From Lumbricus rubellus (Eukaryota; Annelida; Clitellata; Crassiclitellata; Lumbricidae), in contig OX243814.1 of NCBI GenBank assembly GCA_945859605.1, positions 34,355,999-34,419,998 of the forward strand: a stretch of DNA of 64,000 bases, written 5' to 3'. Positions 57,133-64,000 of this stretch are shown here, piece after piece. Each line of letters starts with the position of its first letter. The stretch's first letter is position 1. The notes beneath the pieces were generated by a model. The model saw only the letters and a program-made list of their open reading frames with translations. It was not told the DNA's origin and made no database searches. A program made the translations under genes and the position numbers.

Positions 57133-57588
57133 TCATGAAGTCATTAACAATTGGCCATCTGTTGAATTTCCTTCCCCGCAACCGTCCGCACTGGCCTCCG
57201 TAGTCGAACTGTTTTCATTTAAATCCGACGCTACAAATTCGTCAGAACAATGCGAGCGACGTCGCCTATTGTCTTCAATGTTTTCCACGCCCGGTTGATC
57301 AGTAGTCGCAGAGCTGCGTCGTTCAGAAACATTTCCATATGTTTTCTTGGACTCAGTCTCTGCTGCGATTCTCATGGTATATTCTACCCCATCGTGATCA
57401 CCCACAGCCGCTGTTAACAGTAACCCTGACAGGTCTTCTGTCGCTTCGTGGTGAAGACGTGAACCGAGGAATGTGGCGATGATATGTTCGGCACCTGCTG
57501 CTGCTGACGTTGATGTCGTTGCTGCTTCTGTGTCGGAGTTCATACAAGACGATCGATCTATCGTTTCGTAACAACATGAGACACACAT
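57133..57588 (-). CDS. Unrecognised 151-codon open frame (possible CCDC149 tail or separate gene)
   Basis: The frame starts MCVSCCYETIDRS directly after an acceptor-like ttaattag and ends DGQLLMTS. It is rich in Ser, Thr, Glu and Asp, like the last CCDC149 exon upstream. However, both available donors of that exon leave phase 1, which does not fit this frame. It could be a separate small gene, a 3' exon reached by a splice I cannot see, or chance. No domain recognised. Confidence 0.3.
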   Translation of the reverse strand: MCVSCCYETIDRSSCMNSDTEAATTSTSAAAGAEHIIATFLGSRLHHEATEDLSGLLLTAAVGDHDGVEYTMRIAAETESKKTYGNVSERRSSATTDQPGVENIEDNRRRRSHCSDEFVASDLNENSSTTEASADGCGEGNSTDGQLLMTS

Positions 57589-57651
57589 CTAATTAAGATC
57601 TGAACACGATAAAGAGCCCTTAAGAGTCAATCGTTTTTTTCAATCAATCTT

Positions 57652-57657
57652 TTTATT
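57652..57657 (-). terminator. Possible poly(A) signal for CCDC149
   Basis: AATAAA on the minus strand, about 655 bp past the stop at 58310. If used, the frame at 57133-57588 is not part of the CCDC149 transcript. Confidence 0.4.
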
Positions 57658-58140
57658 GAAACCTTTGCCAAAACAACAACAGAATTTCACAGCAAAAGCA
57701 GTATCGCAAAAATCAAATTGGCACATAGGTGACAAGGGACCCCAAAAAAGATAATAATCCCGCTAAGGAGGGACCCCAATTGCCATGAAACAAATACGGA
57801 CAGATCAGCAGTTAACCAGGTTCATTGACTGTGCAACACACGTAAATAAACGTAATAAAGGCATACAGATTGATTCTTAAGTCTTAACTAGAGCTTAACT
57901 AACATACTTAACTACTGGCATATTTGCATCTTGCTGTTCGCTATCTGATCACGTGTTAATCTGGTAGTGTTCTCAGCAGAACACCATGACTCTGCTACAT
58001 TAACTACATATATGCTGAATGAACGTAATCAAAATGCACAGTAGATCTAGTCAGAAGACTGTCGTCTGGAGCAGTCTTCTTGTGTTACAAGTCTATGTAT
58101 GTTTGTATCTACGTATGGATGTAAAAACTGTATAGCTCCT

Positions 58141-58213
58141 TTAACCCTTTACCATCCACTGTGTAGCAAATAGTATGGAAAAAATCCTATACACTCGGTC
58201 GGTAAAGGGATAA
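58141..58213. mobile_element. TTAA-ended mini-palindrome, copy 5 (73 bp)
   Basis: Starts ttaaccctttacc and ends ggtaaagggataa. The core (tagtatggaaaaaatcctat) is related to copy 3 in inverse orientation. Confidence 0.7.
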
Positions 58214-58309
58214 CAACCCCAAAAAGGCACGCATCTTCATTACGCACTATCTCCCCTCAACAGACTGTTCACCAATTATTAAATGATTAAAACTGACAAA
58301 AAAATTCTG

Positions 58310-61300
58310 TTACGAACCTGTGTGGCTTGGACTGATGGCAGTGGAAGATTGGTCCAAGTCGACAAGATTCTGACAAACTCCATCCGCATATGGATTGACG
58401 TCTTTGTTCTCCGAGTCAGAGTCACTCTGTTGTTCTATCGGTTGATTGTTGTCTTCCGCTTTTGATGATTGTGCTTCGGTTGATGATGATGGAAAGAGCA
58501 GCTTGATCTCTTCGCAGTCCAACTTCAGCTTCTCAAGACCAATACACTTGTCTGCAAAACAACAGTAAGATTATAGAGATGATAGGCATGCCCTCAGATG
58601 ATGACAGAGGATTGGCAATTATGTCTGCGGGTCAAGTCAGATTAGACTATCTGGACTGGACTTGCAACATACAGCAACATGCAAATATGCTTCTTACGGG
58701 TTCTTTAATAGATAAGATCAGGGCTTAAAGTGTGGCAGGACGGTCATGGACGGCGTCCTGGCACTTATTTTAAAATCTCTATGCCATCCTGCCACATATT
58801 TGGCCAGCACACCTGAAAATGTAAGGGGCGTCCTGGCACTTCTTTTTTTACACTTTTAGCACTGGATAAGATTGGAATAGAACGGAATAGAACATGACAG
58901 ATTAGAATAGGACAGAATAGAATAGAAAAGACTAGATAGGAATAGGACAGAATAGAACTGAATAGAACCAAATAGAACAGAACGTGGCTCACTGGTTCAT
59001 TCGTCCTTCGAACCACGGCCATTAAAGTCTATTACTATAATCTCGGTCTGACTCTAACCCACATTGCAGTGGCGAAAACGAAGGCCACATGACTATATTT
59101 TCACAGGTCTATCTGATGACATCAAGTGTTTACATGTGCACATAAATAATCATCCTGTTGTGGCAGATGTTTCAACTTAATCTGGACTTATAATATTATA
59201 TAAGTCTACAATTGGTTGACATCTGCCACAACAGATAGCAACATCTACTGCAGTCCACATAGGCACGTACGCAACATGCTACATGATACATTCTTTTCTA
59301 CACAATAAAGTACTTTTCCATGAACTCGAAGGTCATCATTGACGTTGAGCGTTGATGAGATTATGGGCCACAAATTCCACAAATCAGCAAAATTATAGTA
59401 AACATCCAAACTTGAATGTGCAGCATTCAAGTTGGCAGGCTAGTAAAAACAAAACTAAACATAGATGCTTAAATTGGAATCTGAAGCAATCGCTGAGAAA
59501 TTGTTCTTGCTGACCTGGGAAATTCCACAGTCCAGCTATTTCCAAGGTCTTCAGTTTATTTTCGAGCTCTGAAACACGGGCACCGAGGATTCTGCAATAG
59601 AAACAACCCTAGCGTCAAGTGTCGGGGCATGAACAGGTCAGAACATCAAAGACCTTTTTAAATGATTCATCTGATCCAGGGTTTAACCTTTTAACAACCA
59701 GTAAGTGCTAAAATGCATTGAAAACATATGTAGCTGGTCGTTAAAGGGTTAACAAAGAATCTAACTCCAGACAGCTACGCATAAATGGAATATAAAATCT
59801 CACAAATACCTAGAGCCGCTAGTTAATTGATATGTGAGAAAATGTTTTGCCAAAATACAAAATATCAGTTGCAGGTAATCTACTTTATCGCTGTTCAAGA
59901 AAAACTTGAAGACTTATTTGTTTAAGAGTTATTATTATGAGTAGACATTCCTGTTACGCGCTTTCGTGCAAGATTCTTTTTGTTTAGGCGCGTTATAAAT
60001 GACAGTTTAATTTTTTTTAAATAAGAAGAAGAAATTCTTAAAAGCTTGAGATTACTTTGAAAGTTTCGTTTGTAAATGAATTCATTGTTTCAATTATGAA
60101 TAATAATTTGAAGAATTAATTATTTAAAAGAAGTTCTACTTGTTCGTCTTTCGTTGATGGGACAACGCAACGTTCTTATCGTTGAGCGTTTCGAGCAGTG
60201 CGCTTGCGAGCGACTGTAAGTCAGCCATCATCTGAGGAGTGGGAGAAAGCGTCATTGGACTGTCCAACAACTGATGAACTAAAAACAAAAGAGAAAAACC
60301 AACAACAGAAACTTAGTAGATGCATGCATGACGTGATTTATTATTATTATTTGTATTATATTGCGTTATTTACATTATATTTTTCCGATACATTTTCCAG
60401 TTACTGACCATCCTTATCAGCTGCATCTGGAACGAGAGTGCTACTAGGTAGACTTTACCTTGAATGAATTGCAAGTATTACGCACGAAAGGTCAGCAAAT
60501 ATGAATCTCATGTACTAAGCAATACTGTGTCAAGGCTTTGCTGAAAGACTAATGCAAAACCCAATTCAACTGTACTCCTGAGCTATTGCGGTGGATGCCA
60601 GCAATTTTCCTTTCAAACAACCAGAAGTCAAATTCTGGATTCAGGTTTCTTTATGCGGTGGTCACTGGTCAAGTATAACAATTTCATGTGGTTTAATAAT
60701 TATTTTAAAAACAGAATATTCTAAATACTTAGATTTTCTTACATATAAAGAAACCATTGTTTAATACATTGTCTCACAAACTTTTTCAACTACTGGCACA
60801 CTCAGCAGAGCAAATTTATTCGCGGTACAACAATCAAAATTTATTGAAATTACAAAATCAACCACAATAATTTAGGTTTGTCATATTATTCTAGACTTGT
60901 CATTTGTGTCCAGAAATAGCTAAATCAAACAGTTTTTTAATTGACTAATCATCACTAATGCGACAAATAAGTTTGCTTATGAGAGCATATTAACTGAAGA
61001 GGCAAAAAGCGGACATGCATTTCACCATCCACCATGTTACAAATGGAGCACCTTCATTCATTGGCTTCATTGCATTGTGTTCTTTCCATGTATGTTGGAA
61101 GCCAATTACTCAAACAGTCACATAAAAGTAAACAGAAACTGACCTTGCTTCTGTGAAATGACAAGTCCACCACTTCGATTCTGTCCCAATTTCAGAATTC
61201 CTTTGTTCTTCTTTCTGTCCAGGATGGTCTGCATTGAACAAAATAACAACATCAGCTCAGATGCCATAAACACTAAACAGCCTCAAAAAGACAGAATAAA

Positions 61301-63664
61301 ATCATACAGATCACTCAATCAATAGATAAGCTTATACATATTAAATTCACTGCAACTAAAAAACTTAAGATTTTGACAAATTTCTTAAGTTTCATTAACT
61401 CAATTAATTGTTTGTAAGTTGTTTCGGAACAATAAGTTTACCTTGTATTTTGAAATCGTCGCCATTGCCATCACCTTCTCATCCTCCACCTGTCGGATTC
61501 TTTCCTGCAGATACCTGCATCAGAAAAATTAGAAACAGCATTCATATATACGAAATCATTTCTTTAAAATGTCCCTGAGCTCACCAGGTTACCTCTAGTC
61601 CTAACACCACTATGGAACAAAGTTATAACTGTTCACAACCATGTACACTTTTGTACAGCTTATTAGTTGCTCTTGGTATGTATCTATATCCATCATATGT
61701 AACTGGACATTTCTCCTGCACTTCTTAACTCCTTACTGATCTTTTAGTTCCAAAATGATAGTGCTGCTCATCCGCTACAGTTTAAAAAAAATAGCAAGTT
61801 CATTCACCTGTGCAGAATGATGCTAGTCTAAAAGTAAGTCTACACTTTCCTGGATATTGTTTACAATTAAAAATCAAGCCACCGTGGTCAGGCCAATAAG
61901 AAACATTGCCATGAATGAGACACACACATTGACTGGCAAACCTGTAAGACATAATTTATTTCAATGCCATAGGTGCGTAACTATCTGTATTTTGTACAAA
62001 TCCACACACCATACGGTAACAATTTCCTGGTGTTCAATCCATCATACTGGGTCCATGTCATGACTGAACCTTAATTAAGCATAAAGTCTTATAGGTCACT
62101 TGTAATTGATTCTTTACCTGACAAATCCAGGGCTACATGAATCATGTTAAACACTGACATTGCAAAGCACCTATCAATAGAACTTTCGGCCGTGTTTTTT
62201 ACCGATTTTCCATGACCAGATTGTCAATGTCAAGGACGCGTTTTTCGTCGCCCTTCAGAATGTAGTTGAGCTCTTTGTTCAGACGATCGTATTTGTTACG
62301 ATAGACGTCTCTTTCGGTGACGAGTTCCTCTTTCTCGTCCAGTAACTGCTGAAGATCTCGCTCCATCTGGTTTAACTAAACAGTTCATAGCATCCTCTCA
62401 TTATTTTTTTATTAATATTTTTTAATAAATATATTTTAAATATGCACAAGGTCGCACAGAAATGTGAGTCTAAGCCATGGATAGTCGGCTGCCAGAGGAA
62501 GATGCAGGACATAACAGGATAGGCCTCACAAAATAAATAAGTCTCAAGTCCAGGAGGAAGACCAATACAACCTTACTCCATAATTGGTTGTCTCAGTGCA
62601 TCAAACCAATAAAACTACAGCTGGTTCTCTACAGCTTTGACAGAGCTCCACTTTGGTGAAACTTGAGTTTTTTCTCATTTTCTAAACAATTATTGATGAT
62701 CACCAGGGCTTAAAGTGTGGCAGGACGGTCATGGACGGCGTCCTGGCACTTATTTTTAAATCTCTATGCCGTCCTGCCACTTATTTGGCAAGCACACCTG
62801 AAAATGTATGGGGCGTCCTGGCACTTCTTTTGGAAAGGTAAGGGGCGTCCAGGCACTTCTTTTTTTACACTTTTAGCACTGATGATCATTGATCAATGAA
62901 TTGGCTTCAGCACCTGATCTCTACTCGTCTCCAGCTTATGAACAAGGTCTTCTCTCTCGTGAGCGGGAAAATGGCGAGTGTCCATTCCCTCATCGGTCGT
63001 TCCTACACGATGTCGTGCGATCTGTTCTCGCAGCAGCTGAAACAAAAGGAGCACCATAAGTATTTACAAACAAAGGGTGTTTACGAGGATGCACAGCTTA
63101 TTAGGTGTGGTATATGATGATGAGATATGCGTGCAAAAATACACTGAGAATGAACGTATGCATTTAACGAGATGGTAATGCTACAAAAGCCATTACACCA
63201 AGTCTACCACTCTGGCGCTAACCTAAAGCTTGTTGTGGGTTTGAAAACAATTTGCAAGGTATCAAACACGTTAGAGTGGTTCCTTGCAGAAGCTTCAAAC
63301 ACCGTGAACAATGAACCCAAACACACACACACACACACACACGCGCACGCATGTATAATACACGATTATAGATCCTATGTACATTGTATGCATAACTACG
63401 GCCTTATTATGTTAACTATGGCGGAGGTTCTTGACAGGTATGCACTGTGCATTGCAACACAAGTTTGTCACAAATAGACCAGTGCTCAGTGTGTCGGTGT
63501 ATCGCGAAGAAACACTGATGCAGTGCCGTTGATGAAGGCATTTAAACGTTGTGACTCACCTTGATGTCGCCATTTGCGTCTCGTAGTTTCTGCTTTAAGT
63601 CGTCGACTTCAAACTGCAGCGACTTGTTGACGTCTCTCATCTCACACAACAGATGAGCTAAACT
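58310..63664 (-). CDS. CCDC149: Coiled-coil domain-containing protein 149, 5' exons beyond window
   Basis: Eight exons on the minus strand: 63664-63560, 63036-62914, 62366-62203, 61514-61442, 61228-61144, 60278-60140, 59591-59515, 58551-58310, with agreeing phases and GT-AG borders. Family text is plain: LAHLLCEMRDVNKSL, HFPAHEREDLVHKLE, LNKELNYILKGDEKR, DIDNLVMENRYLQERI, DSPMTLSPTPQMMADLQSLA, LLETLNDKNVALSHQRKTNK, ILGARVSELENKLKTLEIAG and LWNFP. The protein is mostly predicted coiled coil; its role is poorly known. The N-terminal exon(s) lie to the right of the window. The last exon is acidic and Ser/Gln-rich; reading to TAA at 58310 gives ...SPSHTGS, but a donor (ACAG|gttcgt) five codons earlier allows other tails. 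Confidence 0.93.
58719..58864. mobile_element. hAT-type MITE family, copy 2 (146 bp)
   Basis: Starts cagggcttaaagtgt and ends acacttttagcactg, with perfect 8-bp duplications gataagat on both sides. It lacks about 32 bp of the repeated ggggcgtcctggcacttctt segment present in the 178-bp copies. It lies in a CCDC149 intron. Confidence 0.9.
59683..59752. mobile_element. TTAA-ended mini-palindrome, copy 6 (70 bp)
   Basis: Starts ttaaccttttaacaaccag and ends ctggtcgttaaagggttaa. The core ctaaaatgcattgaaaacat is copies 1 and 4 inverted. It lies in a CCDC149 intron. Confidence 0.8.
62704..62881. mobile_element. hAT-type MITE family, copy 3 (178 bp)
   Basis: Starts cagggcttaaagtgt and ends acacttttagcactg; flanks are atgatcac and atgatcat, an 8-bp duplication with one mismatch. 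Same length as copy 1. It ends 32 bp from the CCDC149 exon 62914-63036. Confidence 0.85.
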
Positions 63665-64000
63665 CTGTAGATTAACATTCATACATTACCATGTAATGTA
63701 ATGTAACCAGATTTATGCTAGAACCGACCATTACAAAGGTTCATACAATATCAACCAAAACAAGTATGGTAGTCATTGGTAGAGCTACTACACGTCATTC
63801 AGCTATCACTATGATTAGCATCACTGTGATTTTGCAGCCATGAAATTATAACAATAATAACAATTGGAATTAAACAAAAGTAGCATGTTTTCTGTTGTAA
63901 ATTTTAAAGATTCACTGTATGCCAAAATTGGATAAGAAATTTGCATAAAAAATGCCTCTTTTTAGGATAAACTCAAGATTCAGAGATTCAATGTTTTCCA
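63665..64000. other. CCDC149 intron, right edge
   Basis: AT-rich sequence with no exon found for the missing CCDC149 N terminus. A (CA)n tract lies a little to the left at 63319-63341. Confidence 0.5.

Overview
This is animal nuclear DNA: genes are split by GT-AG introns, there are long AT-rich non-coding stretches, microsatellites, a tRNA-derived SINE family and many cut-and-paste DNA transposons. The encoded proteins (CNOT11, COMMD5, MED7, GTPBP2, CCDC149, a class A GPCR) are close to vertebrate proteins as I remember them, and phase-0 intron boundaries at conserved points suggest a slowly evolving invertebrate bilaterian, perhaps a marine deuterostome. I cannot name the species. No bacterial, plasmid or viral gene order is present.

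Left third (1-22.3 kb): mostly intergenic and repeat-rich. It holds a relic of a Tc1/mariner transposase (about 2.0-2.3 kb), small MITEs, a 63-bp near-perfect hairpin, and an apparently intact 3,083-bp DNA transposon (5821-8903) with 16-bp terminal inverted repeats, a 9-bp target-site duplication and an uninterrupted 811-codon transposase-like gene. After several kilobases of simple repeats comes a two-exon rhodopsin-class GPCR (15123-17481, plus strand), followed by telomere-like tandem repeats and MITEs.

Middle (22.6-42.7 kb): CNOT11 (minus strand, 12 exons, 22630-32616) and COMMD5 (plus strand, 7 exons, 33393-37644) are head to head across 776 bp, a likely shared promoter. An unrecognised minus-strand terminal exon (38855-39361) converges on COMMD5. 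MED7 (minus strand, 2 exons, 41345-42712) follows.

Right third (44.7-64 kb): GTPBP2 (plus strand, 11 exons including a 27-bp microexon, 44701-55057) lies head to head with MED7. CCDC149 (minus strand, 58310-63664 and beyond the right edge) converges on GTPBP2; its 5' exons lie outside the window. The genes are housekeeping functions (deadenylation complex, Commander-type trafficking, Mediator, ribosome rescue) and do not form one pathway; adjacency is probably just gene density.

The most unusual material is mobile: the intact unclassified-looking transposon, a set of six tiny (70-83 bp) TTAA-ended palindromes sharing only their ends, an 8-bp-TSD MITE in three copies, a hAT-type element nested in a SINE, and mariner-type elements with very long inverted repeats inside CNOT11 introns. 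All family assignments come from reading the sequence and remembered families; no database search was possible.
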